Of a DNA stretch of 64,000 bases, positions 54,701 to 64,000 are shown piece after piece (positions within the stretch are counted from its first letter, which is position 1; every line of letters begins with the position of its first letter). The position numbers and the translations under genes are program-made. The DNA is from Sphaerospermopsis sp. SIO1G1 (lineage in GTDB: Bacteria > Cyanobacteriota > Cyanobacteriia > Cyanobacteriales > Nostocaceae), in NCBI GenBank assembly GCA_010672785.1, contig JAAHFX010000002.1:325493-389492 (forward strand). The letters are read 5' to 3'. Under the pieces are notes generated by a model, which was given only the letters and a program-made list of their open reading frames with translations, made no database searches and was not told the DNA's origin.

Positions 54701-56053
54701 TTGTTTAATTTCAAAAGCTGTCAGATATTGTTTACTTTCAAAGTATAATTTCTGCAACTCTTCCAGAATTTTAATATATAATCTAGGGTTTTCTTGGGGA
54801 TCTTCTTGTTTAGCGATTTCTAAGGTTTTTACTGCTACTTCTATTTCACCTAAATGTTTCCAACTAAGAGCTAAAAGTAATAGATACAATCCCTTTTGGT
54901 GATTTTTCTGACTGGTTTGAGCAGAAATTTCTAAAGCTTTACTAGACATTTCTTTAGCTAAGACAGGATTTTTTTGGCAAAGAGCAACTTCTGCTAAAAA
55001 ACCATAATCCTGGGCTATTTGGATTTGTGTTCCATATATTTGATGTAGTCGTAATGATTTATGTGCTAATTGCTCTAATTGCTGCCAATCTTGGATTTGT
55101 CTTAATACCTCACCACAAAAACTAATAAATTTAGCTACTAAATCTTGTCTTTGTTCTGCTTCAAATATCTGAATACATTGCCAGAAATAGTTTTTGGCCA
55201 TCTGCCAATCTTTATCTTGTTTTATCCGGGCTAAATAAGCTTGGCGATAATAACATAAACCAATATTAAAGATGACAATACTTTGGCGTAAACTATTTGT
55301 AGTATTTTGCCAGAAGTTTAAACTATTTTGATAATAAGCTAAGGCATGATCTATTTCTTCATTGATATAAGCTTCTCTACCTAAAGCGAATTGTAAACTG
55401 GCTTGTAAATCTGCTGTTAATTCTATACCTTGTTGTTGTATTTCTTGATATGCCGTTTTTATGATTGTAATTTCCGCAGTATCTACAACATGACTATGAT
55501 TGAGAATTTGATGATTATCTATTGCTAAAAATATTTTAAATAAACTATCTGTTTGTTTGCGTAGATGCTGTTGTAGAGTTGTGGGGTTAATTTCAAATAT
55601 ATTCAGGGTTGCCCAACTATAAATATCTGGTGCTAACCGAATAAATTGTTGGGAAATATCACTATTTATCCATAAAATGAGTGGGAAAGGACAATTTTTT
55701 CTAAATTCTTCCCTAGCCACATTCATGGAAGTTACTAATTGTTTAATATCCTTGACTGTCTCTAAACCCAATACCATAAATGCAGCTGGTTTTGCATCTG
55801 CTATTTGCTCTTTTAGGCGATCGCAAATCTTTGCATACATTTTGGTAATTGATGGTTCTAGAAGAATTTTCTGAATTTCTACAGGGCAAATTTGCTCTAA
55901 TCTTTCAACTAACTCCTGTCTCATAAAAATGTGGTTAGAGCGAGCTAAAATCAGAGAAAATTGCCCTTGACTCATATTAACTGCCCAGGCTAAATTGCGT
56001 AGTTCTTCTTCATTACTAGCAACACTTGCGGCAATTAATTCTTCTTCTTTCAT
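51743..56053 (-). CDS. TPR-STAND NTPase fused to CHASE2 membrane sensor
   Basis: 1436 aa: N-terminal STAND-like region, TPRs, Walker A VIYGQSGVGKSSLVNAG, Walker B VLIFDQFEEFF, TM, CHASE2 (WLAFDQYIRWRRTEPVDQRIVIVGINDEDL), C-terminal TM segments. Confidence 0.88.
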   Translation of the reverse strand: MKEEELIAASVASNEEELRNLAWAVNMSQGQFSLILARSNHIFMRQELVERLEQICPVEIQKILLEPSITKMYAKICDRLKEQIADAKPAAFMVLGLETVKDIKQLVTSMNVAREEFRKNCPFPLILWINSDISQQFIRLAPDIYSWATLNIFEINPTTLQQHLRKQTDSLFKIFLAIDNHQILNHSHVVDTAEITIIKTAYQEIQQQGIELTADLQASLQFALGREAYINEEIDHALAYYQNSLNFWQNTTNSLRQSIVIFNIGLCYYRQAYLARIKQDKDWQMAKNYFWQCIQIFEAEQRQDLVAKFISFCGEVLRQIQDWQQLEQLAHKSLRLHQIYGTQIQIAQDYGFLAEVALCQKNPVLAKEMSSKALEISAQTSQKNHQKGLYLLLLALSWKHLGEIEVAVKTLEIAKQEDPQENPRLYIKILEELQKLYFESKQYLTAFEIKQTQRSLEQQFGFRAFIGAGRLQPQIHIGAKQNYTHHQDIIAEEIIASGRQRDINRLIERIGSTQYKLTVIYGQSGVGKSSLVNAGLVPALKVQNMGTRDVVPIALRVYTDWVRELGQLLKKNIKHDSHLNLDSVVSIVEQLIKNSQANLLTVLIFDQFEEFFFVFQEPSQRAEFFDFLGDCLNLTDVKIVISMREDYLHHLLVANKLPKMAAINQDILSKHILYQLGNFAPEDAKKFITGLSQLNLEPALIDAVVADLSSNLDEVRPIELQVVGAQIQTDNITTLVQYQQLGPKEKLVQRYLDEIIQDCGAENEQVVRIVLYLLTDENNTRPLKTLAELEKDLQVLSANLKKESEKLSLILKILVKSGFIFLLPEYPANRYQLVHDYLVTFIRRQQEAQLNQLIIELEQERKQRQVSEEQLRTLEAANKLLAQAQQKSKKETIKPNKWHQIQMLCISLGVTGFVVFLRFLGLLQHWEWLAFDQYIRWRRTEPVDQRIVIVGINDEDLHNLQQAMITDATLAKLINNLKARKPRAIGLNIYRDLPVEPGHQALVKVFKSTPNLIGIEKVVGDKKYERVDAPIELKELGQVGANDVIVDADGKVRRGLIYLNTLEGETIYSFSLYLALLYLKPEGISLTQDFQLGKTQLQPFQSNDGGYARADDHGYQILMNYRGGRNSFEIISLTDILENNVPPNWGQDKVILIGYAAESFGDYFLSPYSSDIMGLAENIRGVEIQANLTSQLISAALEQRPLINTFPEYVEIIFILIGSVIGVLLIWQFSSWKTSGLSIMIISSILLIISYIIILCVWWFPIIPVILALFSSATIIMIFNKGQIEKLQLSRTLELILENYHNNPEVGSRAIEYFFISNQGIKLTQENILNITLNTLKYCQNVHDIADVVDKVTWIPLTKIKENDLLWINKLINVSCDLQTFNKTDSIHLQSDVIYSSIIILKQLLEDIDNHPQTGQTATFKDIINKWLLIFQDSKS

Positions 56054-57480
56054 GATTGTAATTCCTGAGCATTCGCTAATAGTGGATTAATATCAAACCA
56101 TGTATCTTGACCATCTCGATATTCGTAAACAAACATACTTCTAATTAATACTTGATAACCTTTATCTCCAGCAACTTTTTTCTGTGCTTTAACTTGTTTG
56201 AGTAAATTCCATTCATCATTGGAAATGGCTAATTTCTGTTCGTTCCCATAACCTTGAACAACACTATTGACTATGGTATGACTAATGGGTAAGCCTTTTT
56301 GTTTTTTCACAGAGTCGTTGAGCAGTCGTAATAAATTTCTTACATGGCCACCACTGACACAACACAAATAATCTAAGGTTTCTGGTTGCTCAAAAATTTC
56401 CGAAATTTTTTGTAACCGCTGCTCTGGAGCTAAATCTGGAAATGCTCTAGCTAAGACCATTTGTCTTAATAATGCCATCCCTTCTTCTGCAATTTTACCA
56501 TGTTTGGATATGACAGGAACCATTGGTAAAACTTCTGGGTTGACTAGAAATCTCTGGGTAAGAGTGCTAAAGTCATTGGAAAATCTCAAGGCTATGGGCA
56601 TCGTATATACTAGATGACAGTCTAACCCCCGTAACTGCTCACCCCGATCTATGAATAAATATTCTTGTTGAGGTCTTCCCCAGGGTTTTGGTGAACTGTC
56701 TACTTTGTCTAAGTTATCAACAATAACTACAAGTCCTTGTTTACCATGCTGTTTTAATTTTTCTTTTGCAGGTTGGAGTATTTCTTGGTTGATAGCTTCT
56801 AAAATTCCGTTGGTACGGGGTTCTAAATAACCTCTGAGTTTACTCCGCATTTCGGGACTGGCTTTAGTTTTGGCAGTAATTTTACCAATTCCTGTTGCTA
56901 CCAAGGAAAAACCTTCTTGATCATTAGCAGTCAATTGACCAATACCAGGAATACCCACCTCAGCGGAAAAATTTCCCTCCGTACTGGCATTAATTTTGCC
57001 AAGACCGAACACATTAGCCTCCGCAGAAATATCTAGCTCTCCTAAAATCTTCGCAGATTCACGGAGTATATCCATTAGTCCTTGTGGCTTTTCTATTTTG
57101 ACTGGGGTTAGCTTTTCCAAGCTTTCACTGACTCGCCGAGCGATCGCTAATAATATATCACCAACATCAACATCCCCCATTTCTAAATCATCAGAGGATT
57201 CAAAATATACTACATGAAATCCTTCTGCTTCTAATTCTGCTTTTAAACGTAACAATTCTGTAGATTTACCACAACCTATATGTCCTGTAAATAGCTGACA
57301 AGTTGGTTCATCTGGAGACCATAATGAGATATTATCTCTAAGGTTTTCTATAATTTTACCACCCCGGACTGAGGAGAAATCAATATAATATTTATTATCT
57401 TCTTCCCCATTCTCTCTATCTGCAAATAGAGTGTTAGCAGGGTTGGTAGCTTGGAAGAATTGACGTAAATCTAGAGTCAT
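56050..57480 (-). CDS. AAA/P-loop ATPase
   Basis: CQLFTGHIGCGKSTELLRLK Walker A; GLVVIVDNLDK Walker B; ATGA overlap with the STAND-CHASE2 gene. Confidence 0.85.
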   Translation of the reverse strand: MTLDLRQFFQATNPANTLFADRENGEEDNKYYIDFSSVRGGKIIENLRDNISLWSPDEPTCQLFTGHIGCGKSTELLRLKAELEAEGFHVVYFESSDDLEMGDVDVGDILLAIARRVSESLEKLTPVKIEKPQGLMDILRESAKILGELDISAEANVFGLGKINASTEGNFSAEVGIPGIGQLTANDQEGFSLVATGIGKITAKTKASPEMRSKLRGYLEPRTNGILEAINQEILQPAKEKLKQHGKQGLVVIVDNLDKVDSSPKPWGRPQQEYLFIDRGEQLRGLDCHLVYTMPIALRFSNDFSTLTQRFLVNPEVLPMVPVISKHGKIAEEGMALLRQMVLARAFPDLAPEQRLQKISEIFEQPETLDYLCCVSGGHVRNLLRLLNDSVKKQKGLPISHTIVNSVVQGYGNEQKLAISNDEWNLLKQVKAQKKVAGDKGYQVLIRSMFVYEYRDGQDTWFDINPLLANAQELQS

Positions 57481-57882
57481 GGATGTTGCACCTTATTTTA
57501 TCTGATTTAAACATCATTAAATTCTTGCTTGAAGATGTCTGATGTTCAGCCTCTAGAATCTCTTCCCTGATTTTGGAAAATAGGTATAATTTGGAGAAAC
57601 TTGGCCACTCCCTATTGTACTAATAAAATATATAAAACTGAAAGCTAAGATGATAATAGATATAATTTGCTATGAGTACTAATTGAATATTTTGGGAATA
57701 AATAAAAATCTCTATAGCTCTTACCTGTTCCCTGTTCCCTATTCCCTGTTCCCTCTCCTAAATATTAAATTTATTTTGCACGACTAATTATTTTTGAATC
57801 TGGGTTGAAAGTTTATGGTAATCTGAGTTTATCTGTATTAAATAATTATACTCACAAGGGAATCATTTAGGTATTATTAAAA

Positions 57883-58845
57883 ATGAGTGATATTAATCAT
57901 AATAACGATATTTTATCAGTTCCGGAAACAGTAATAATTCCTCAAGCAAATGCTGATTTTCGCTCTGGTTTTGTCGGTATTGTTGGTCGCCCCAATGTGG
58001 GTAAATCAACTTTGATGAATGAATTAGTAGGACAAAAGATTGCAATTACCTCTCCAGTTGCTCAGACTACTAGAAATCGTTTAAGGGGAATTCTAACGAC
58101 CGAAACAGCACAATTAATTTTTGTTGATACACCAGGAATTCATAAACCCCATCATCAGTTAGGGGAAGTGCTAGTAAAAAATGCCAGAATCGCGATTGAA
58201 TCAGTGGATGTAGTTTTATTTGTTGCTGATAGTACAGTAGCTTGTGGGGGTGGCGATCGCTATATTGCAGATTTACTCAAGAATATAGAAATTCCTGTCA
58301 TTTTAGGTCTCAATAAAATTGACCAACAACCTTCAGATTCCGAAAAAATAGATGATAGTTACTTCCAATTAGCTGGAGATAATCAATGGCAAACTGTCAA
58401 ATTTTCAGCTTTAAATGGTACAGGTTTAGAGGAGGTACAAGATTTATTAATTACTAATATAGAACCAGGGCCTTATTATTATCCTCCGGATTTAGTTACT
58501 GATCAACCAGAAAGATTTATCATGGGAGAACTAATTAGAGAACAAATATTATTATTAACTCGTCAAGAAGTTCCCCATTCCGTAGCGATCGCCATTGATT
58601 TAGTCGAAGAAACACCAACTATTACCCGTGTATTAGCAACTATTCATGTAGAAAGAGCTTCCCAAAAAGGAATTTTAATTGGCAAAGGTGGAATAATGTT
58701 AAAATCTATTGGTAGTGCAGCACGACAACAAATTCAAAAGTTAATAGCAGGTAAGGTTTATTTAGAATTATTTGTCAAAGTACAACCAAAATGGCGACAT
58801 TCAAGATTAAGGTTAGCGGAGTTAGGATATCGAGTGGAAGAATAA
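57883..58845 (+). CDS. era: GTPase Era
   Basis: SGFVGIVGRPNVGKSTLMNELVGQKIAITSPVAQTTRNRLRGI; KH-domain C-terminus. Confidence 0.97.
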   Translation: MSDINHNNDILSVPETVIIPQANADFRSGFVGIVGRPNVGKSTLMNELVGQKIAITSPVAQTTRNRLRGILTTETAQLIFVDTPGIHKPHHQLGEVLVKNARIAIESVDVVLFVADSTVACGGGDRYIADLLKNIEIPVILGLNKIDQQPSDSEKIDDSYFQLAGDNQWQTVKFSALNGTGLEEVQDLLITNIEPGPYYYPPDLVTDQPERFIMGELIREQILLLTRQEVPHSVAIAIDLVEETPTITRVLATIHVERASQKGILIGKGGIMLKSIGSAARQQIQKLIAGKVYLELFVKVQPKWRHSRLRLAELGYRVEE

Positions 58846-58906
58846 ATGTAAAACCTTTATAGGTAGAGGATTTTAAAATATTTTCAATTAAAGAACAGCA
58901 AGATAT
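58843..58906. mobile_element. Family B element, left part (interrupted by family A)
   Basis: aataaatgtaaaacctttataggtagaggattttaaaatattttcaattaaagaacagcaagatat matches 59871..59934. Confidence 0.6.
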
Positions 58907-58907
58907 C

Positions 58908-58998
58908 AGGACTTACGCAAAATATACTTCAAATAGTGTCATTGCGACGAAAGGAAGCAATCTCAAACCCCAATATTTCGTGAAAATGCGTAAGTCCT
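58908..58998. mobile_element. MITE-like element, family A (best-preserved copy)
   Basis: Perfect 12-bp TIR AGGACTTACGCA ... TGCGTAAGTCCT; flanked by AGATAT on both sides. Confidence 0.85.
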
Positions 58999-59143
58999 AG
59001 ATATTGAAGGATCAGCACTTAAAAACCTTGCACTTTCGGTAAAAATTCTTTCCTTACTAACTCTTGAAACTGTTCCCTGTTCCCTGTTCCCTTCCTTCAC
59101 CAATCACTTTTTGCTGCAAACCCCAAGTAGCTATCAAAATTCT

Positions 59144-59821
59144 CTAACTCCATCTTCCATAATATGCTGTAGTTTGATTTGATAACCAAGCCCACATTTG
59201 ATCACCATAGGAAAAATGCCACCATTCCCTGGGATTGCGTTGAAATCCGACATGAATCATGACATCATTTAATAATTGCCTCAGCCGATGAAACTCTGGG
59301 TTTTTATCAGCAAAATAATCAGGATAAGAACGTTCAGACATTTCATCAATTGGCGAACCCATATTCACAACTTCCCCATAGTTATTAACTAAAGTAATAT
59401 CTACCGCAGCACCTGTACTGTGGGGAGGTGGAGTTTTCATATCTAAACTAGGTACAGCCCAGATATCATAAACTTTTTGCCAAATTTCCCCTAATTCTTG
59501 TGGTGATAAATCAGATTCATCAATTCCTTGTTCTCCTAAAGCTTGAGCAAAACTATAATCAACCATAAACTGTTGTACATCAACTGGACGATAGGCATCA
59601 AATATTTGAATATACCAACCAGGGTGTAATGAATGTAGATAATTCTGAGCAGCAATTAATTTTTTAACAACCGTTTCCCGCAGAAAATAAGGTGAATGTT
59701 GACCATAATTAGCACCTAAACTTTCATATGGATGGGGAGTTTCTACCGCAAATAATTCTAGAGGAATTTTGACTAAAAGTTCCCCAGATTCAATGATAGA
59801 TATTTTGTGATATGGGCGCAT
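59144..59821 (-). CDS. D-alanyl-D-alanine dipeptidase (VanX/M15D family)
   Basis: IQIFDAYRPVDVQQFMV; HSTGAAVDITLVN; REWWHFSYG. Confidence 0.9.
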   Translation of the reverse strand: MRPYHKISIIESGELLVKIPLELFAVETPHPYESLGANYGQHSPYFLRETVVKKLIAAQNYLHSLHPGWYIQIFDAYRPVDVQQFMVDYSFAQALGEQGIDESDLSPQELGEIWQKVYDIWAVPSLDMKTPPPHSTGAAVDITLVNNYGEVVNMGSPIDEMSERSYPDYFADKNPEFHRLRQLLNDVMIHVGFQRNPREWWHFSYGDQMWAWLSNQTTAYYGRWS

Positions 59822-59858
59822 AATTGTCATGGATAGACTCAAAAATTACCGATTATTT

Positions 59859-59936
59859 AGGGCTGGCTGAATAAATCTAAAACCTTTATGGGTAGAGGGT
59901 TTTAGGCTATTTTCAATTAAAAAACTGCAAGATATT
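59859..59936. mobile_element. Dispersed element, family B (uninterrupted copy)
   Basis: agggctggctgaataaatctaaaacctttatgggtagagggttttaggctattttcaattaaaaaactgcaagatat. Confidence 0.6.
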
Positions 59937-60027
59937 TACGTATCACCACTTGAAACTGTTCCCTGTTAAGAGTTCCCTATTCCCTGTTTCCTAGTTTCCA
60001 CAAATCACTTTTTGCTGCAAACCCCAT

Positions 60028-60273
60028 TTATTCATGATTTTGACAACATGAATGTTCCTCCTTTTCAGGAACAGGATCATAACCTCCAGGATGAAAAGGA
60101 TGACAGCGGAGGATACGCCGAATAGCCATCCAAGTACCACGAAAAGCACCAAAACGCTCAATTGCCTGGATAGCATACATTGAACAAGTGGGTTGAAAGC
60201 GACAAGTAGGGAGAAATAAGGGAGAAATAAACAACCTGTAAGCTTTGATGAGCCAAATTAGTAATATTTTCAT
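60028..60273 (-). CDS. yidD: Membrane protein insertion efficiency factor YidD
   Basis: [69 protein letters not shown]. Confidence 0.95.
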   Translation of the reverse strand: MKILLIWLIKAYRLFISPLFLPTCRFQPTCSMYAIQAIERFGAFRGTWMAIRRILRCHPFHPGGYDPVPEKEEHSCCQNHE

Positions 60274-60326
60274 AACCGATATAGCTTAAAGTAAGATCGA
60301 AGTCTGCAAATTATTCAATTAAGTCC

Positions 60327-61034
60327 TTGTTTAATATATATCCTGATTTAGAACCTATTTTCCCATTGTGGCTGCAAATTAGCATTTCCGCTGCGTGGGT
60401 ATTATTGATCATTTTCATTGCTTGGTTAGTTAGTCGTTTCACCACCAGTGAACCAGAAATTATTCGTAAAATTGTTCATATTGGCACAGGTCATGTAATT
60501 GTAATAGCCTGGTTATTAGATATTCCTGCTGTTGTAGGAATTGCTGCTTCTATTGTAGCCAGTATTATCACTTTAATATCATATATTTTGCCAATTTTAC
60601 CAGGAATTAATAGTGTTGGTCGTCAAAGTTTAGGGACATTCTTTTATGCTGTGAGTATTGGTGTTTTAGTAGCAATTTTTTGGGATTTACAGCAACCTGA
60701 ATATGCAGCTATTGGTATTTTAACAATGGCTTGGGGTGATGGACTTGCAGCTTTAATCGGTAAAAGATTTGGCAAGCACAAATACCAAGTTTTTAATGCT
60801 AATAAAAGTTGGGAAGGTTCTTTAACGGTAACTTTGGTTACTTTTTTAATCTGTGCTATGATTTTGTTGATAACACAAGGTAATGTTTGGCAAATTTGGT
60901 TAATATCAATCTTAGTTGCCATATTTGCTACTGCTTTAGAAACTATTTCTGTATTAGGTATTGATAATCTGACTGTTCCCATTGGTAGTGCTATTTTAGC
61001 TTATAGTTTAGTGCAAATGATCAATTTTTTATAA
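60327..61034 (+). CDS. Phytol/polyprenol (dolichol) kinase-like membrane protein
   Basis: EIIRKIVHIGTGHVIVIAWLLD; MAWGDGLAALIGKRFGKHKYQVFNANKSWEGSLT. Confidence 0.85.
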   Translation: MFNIYPDLEPIFPLWLQISISAAWVLLIIFIAWLVSRFTTSEPEIIRKIVHIGTGHVIVIAWLLDIPAVVGIAASIVASIITLISYILPILPGINSVGRQSLGTFFYAVSIGVLVAIFWDLQQPEYAAIGILTMAWGDGLAALIGKRFGKHKYQVFNANKSWEGSLTVTLVTFLICAMILLITQGNVWQIWLISILVAIFATALETISVLGIDNLTVPIGSAILAYSLVQMINFL

Positions 61035-61085
61035 ATGGTTTTGCAAAAGAATTTTTATAATTAAAAGAGGTAATCAATATCAGGA

Positions 61086-61562
61086 GTGGTAAATATGTCT
61101 AAAACTCTCTATGATCAGGATTTACAATTATGGATAGAAACAACAATTATCCAATTACAAAATAATGAATTTGCATCCCTAGATATTGAAAACTTAATTG
61201 AGGAGTTAATGGAGTTGGGTAAATCAGAAAAAAATGCTCTCAAAAGTAATCTGAAAATACTCTTAGCTCATCTACTCAAATTAAAAGTTCAACATAATGT
61301 ACCAGAAACAATGAAAGCAAGTTGGTACAGTTCTGTAGTTGAACATCGTCAACGAGTTATTGATAATCTCACAGATACACCATCCCTGAAAAGTTATTTA
61401 ACAGAAGCATTAGAAAAAGCCTATCCTGATGCTCGTAAATTAGCAATTAAAGAAGGTAAATTGGCTAAATTGGGAATTACTATACCCGCAGAAAATGAAT
61501 ATTCTTGCACTTGTCCATTTTCAATTGAGCAAATTTTGGATGAGGATTTTTATGGTATTTAG
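61086..61562 (+). CDS. DUF29 domain-containing protein
   Basis: LYDQDLQLWIETTIIQLQNNEFASLDIENLIEELMELGKSEKNALKSNLKILLAHLLKLK. Confidence 0.9.
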   Translation: MVNMSKTLYDQDLQLWIETTIIQLQNNEFASLDIENLIEELMELGKSEKNALKSNLKILLAHLLKLKVQHNVPETMKASWYSSVVEHRQRVIDNLTDTPSLKSYLTEALEKAYPDARKLAIKEGKLAKLGITIPAENEYSCTCPFSIEQILDEDFYGI

Positions 61563-61570
61563 GTATGATC

Positions 61571-61634
61571 ATATCCCCGACTTCTAGAATATTTTCAAAA
61601 TCTATTAACAAGATAAAACAGAAGTCGGGGATAT
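61571..61634. repeat. 64-bp hairpin element, CCCCGACTTCT family
   Basis: ATATCCCCGACTTCT ... AGAAGTCGGGGATAT perfect 15-bp arms. Confidence 0.85.
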
Positions 61635-61647
61635 GTTTATCTAGAAG

Positions 61648-62130
61648 ATGCTAAAATTGATTAATGATAAAATTATCAAAACTATGTTGAAAATACAACC
61701 ACCAACCGCCATTGATTTCGATCCTGCAATTGTCGCCAAGGATAGAGATAATAAACCAGTTTTGATGATAGACGTGCGATTTTCCTCCATGTATGGTTCT
61801 CCAGAACTAGATATATTTAAAATGGAAGAATATCAACATATTCCTTTTTTAATGTTTGCTAATTCCAATGTCATTAGAATCTTTAAAAGTCCTGATTTTG
61901 CGGAAGTAAATAGATTAGAAACTAAAAAAGTTTTAGGGTTTTATGATGGGAGTAGTATTGAAGGAATCATCTATCAATTTACCTTAATTACCTTGCTTCA
62001 ATCCTGGTTAAGAGACTTAGACTATCATTGGAAAAGTGAAAATCCTCCTTATCTTGAAGAAATCAAAGCCATAGGTTTACTTGCTCTTTTGGAAGATATA
62101 ACTACAGAGGATTTACAATTGTTATCATGA
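61648..62130 (+). CDS. Conserved hypothetical protein paired with downstream PIN-like protein
   Basis: 160 aa; stop overlaps the next start (ATGA). Confidence 0.55.
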   Translation: MLKLINDKIIKTMLKIQPPTAIDFDPAIVAKDRDNKPVLMIDVRFSSMYGSPELDIFKMEEYQHIPFLMFANSNVIRIFKSPDFAEVNRLETKKVLGFYDGSSIEGIIYQFTLITLLQSWLRDLDYHWKSENPPYLEEIKAIGLLALLEDITTEDLQLLS

Positions 62131-62726
62131 TTATTTATTTAGAAACCAACTCCATCATGTCAATTGCCAAAGGAAGAAATAAAGAATTAGCAGATTTTGT
62201 TTATCAATCTTCAGATAAATACAAGTTTGTCATACCGAGTATTTGCTTGATGGAAACCCTCGTAGCAATAGAAAGAGAAGAGAAACGTAATCAAGCTTTT
62301 TCTCAAACTATCCAAATAGAGATGAATGAAGGGAAGAGGAATAAGGAATTAGCAAATTCTGCATCTTTTGTTAATTATTTAGAACTTTGTTTGATTGATA
62401 ATGGCAAATTACTACGTGATTTTAGAAATCGGTTTTTAAAAATCCTAGCATATTTGAAAAATCATGGTGAATTGATTGAACCCAGAATTGAAATGTTGGA
62501 AAATACCTTAAATGCTCCTTTAATACCAGGTAAAAATCAAAACCGCGATGATTTTATTTTACAGGTGATATTAGCTCATGCTGAAAATAACTTAGCTATA
62601 CCAAAAGTATTTTTTAGTGAAAACACTAAAGATTTTGCTAACACTAATATTCAACAAATATTCACCAGCTTAGGAATTAATTATTTTAGTAAAATTGCTA
62701 ATTTACAGGGATGGTTATATCAGTAA
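62127..62726 (+). CDS. PIN-domain-like protein
   Basis: MIIYLETNSIMSIAKGRN ... SICLMETLVAIE ... NRDDFILQVILAHA ... FFSENTKDF acidic motifs. Confidence 0.6.
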   Translation: MIIYLETNSIMSIAKGRNKELADFVYQSSDKYKFVIPSICLMETLVAIEREEKRNQAFSQTIQIEMNEGKRNKELANSASFVNYLELCLIDNGKLLRDFRNRFLKILAYLKNHGELIEPRIEMLENTLNAPLIPGKNQNRDDFILQVILAHAENNLAIPKVFFSENTKDFANTNIQQIFTSLGINYFSKIANLQGWLYQ

Positions 62727-62889
62727 AATCATAATAAAATATAACAACCTAGCAAACCATAATCTTAATTTTTCTACTTTTCTTCCTTTGCGTCTTTGCG
62801 TCTTTGCGTGAGACATAAAAATCTCCAAACCATAATTAGAACAAAACCGCTAAAATAGTACCCTACAGCAAAATCATCAACATAATAAT

Positions 62890-64000
62890 ATGACCACAGC
62901 CACACCAGTTAAAACAGAATACGAAGCAATTATTGGTTTAGAAACCCATTGTCAACTTTCTACAAATACAAAAATATTCTCCAACAGTTCCACAGCCTTT
63001 GGAGCAGATCCTAATACCAACATTGATCCAGTATGTATGGGTTTACCAGGAGTTTTACCCGTACTTAACGCTAAAGTTTTAGAATATGCAGTCAAAGCAG
63101 GATTAGCATTAAATTGTCAAATCGCTCGATATAGTAAATTTGACCGAAAACAGTATTTTTATCCTGATTTACCCAAAAACTATCAAATATCTCAATATGA
63201 CTTACCCATAGCTGAACATGGTTGGTTAGAAATTGAAATGGTAGATGATGCAGGTAATCCCATCCGTAAACGCATAGGTATCACTCGTCTGCATATGGAA
63301 GAAGATGCAGGTAAACTTGTACACGCAGGTAGCGATCGCCTGGCAGGTTCTAGTTATTCCCTGGTAGACTACAACCGTGCAGGTGTACCCTTAGTAGAAA
63401 TAGTCTCAGAACCAGATTTGAGAACAGGCCAAGAAGCAGCAGAATATGCCCAAGAACTACGCCGGATTGTGCGTTATCTTGGTGTTAGTGATGGTAATAT
63501 GCAGGAAGGATCTTTACGTTGTGACGTGAATATTTCTGTCCGTCCAGTAGGACAAAAAGAATTTGGAACGAAGGTAGAAATCAAAAACATGAACTCCTTC
63601 AGTGCCATCCAAAAAGCGATAGACTATGAAATTGAACGTCAAATAGCTGCTGTGGAAGCAGGGGAAACAATCATTCAAGAAACCCGTCTTTGGGAAGAAG
63701 GTTCACAACGTACCAGCAGTATGCGAGTGAAAGAAGGTTCTAGTGATTACCGTTATTTTCCAGAACCTGATTTAGCACCGATAGAAGTTTCTGAACCTCA
63801 ACTAGAAAGTTGGAACAACGAACTCCCAGAATTACCCGCCCAAAAACGCCATCGTTACGAAACAGAATTAGGACTTTCTGCTTATGATACCAGAGTTTTA
63901 ACAGAAGACCGCCCAGTAACAGAATATTTTGAAAGTGCGATCGCTGTTGGTGCAAGTTCTAAAGCTGCTGCAAACTGGATCACTCAAGATATTGCTGCTT
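62890..64000 (+). CDS. gatB: Asp-tRNA(Asn)/Glu-tRNA(Gln) amidotransferase subunit GatB (partial, runs off window)
   Basis: Translation [60 protein letters not shown]; missing from the ORF track because it has no stop in the window. Confidence 0.95.
   Translation, partial: MTTATPVKTEYEAIIGLETHCQLSTNTKIFSNSSTAFGADPNTNIDPVCMGLPGVLPVLNAKVLEYAVKAGLALNCQIARYSKFDRKQYFYPDLPKNYQISQYDLPIAEHGWLEIEMVDDAGNPIRKRIGITRLHMEEDAGKLVHAGSDRLAGSSYSLVDYNRAGVPLVEIVSEPDLRTGQEAAEYAQELRRIVRYLGVSDGNMQEGSLRCDVNISVRPVGQKEFGTKVEIKNMNSFSAIQKAIDYEIERQIAAVEAGETIIQETRLWEEGSQRTSSMRVKEGSSDYRYFPEPDLAPIEVSEPQLESWNNELPELPAQKRHRYETELGLSAYDTRVLTEDRPVTEYFESAIAVGASSKAAANWITQDIAA

Noticed and set aside
59991-60176. ORF 59991..60176
   Set aside because: Overlaps yidD in another frame; YidD has clear family motifs.

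Overview
This 64 kb window is chromosomal DNA from a filamentous (Nostocales-like) cyanobacterium. Support comes from roughly 30 GCGATCGC (HIP1) octamers, psaD, atpB/atpE-type genes, PEP-CTERM proteins, heptanucleotide STRR arrays and many small dispersed inverted-repeat elements. Housekeeping genes include ATP synthase beta and epsilon, trpE, psaD, recJ, era, yidD, gmd/fcl, 5-FTHF cyclo-ligase and a partial gatB at the right edge. Accessory regions are: (i) an exported TPR-CHAT protease locus whose ten near-identical 126-bp TPR units appear to differ only at a few nonsynonymous codons; (ii) a tightly packed AAA ATPase / TPR-STAND-CHASE2 / PD-(D/E)XK / RecJ gene run; (iii) two paralogous thioredoxins with Cys-containing pentapeptide repeats beside a CcdA-like transporter; (iv) a UPF0175/DUF3368 toxin-antitoxin pair whose toxin has an in-frame TGA; (v) several miniature-element families, including a nested insertion; (vi) a 20-bp-stem hairpin between the ATP synthase beta and epsilon genes. 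All calls come from reading the sequence and translations. No database search was run.
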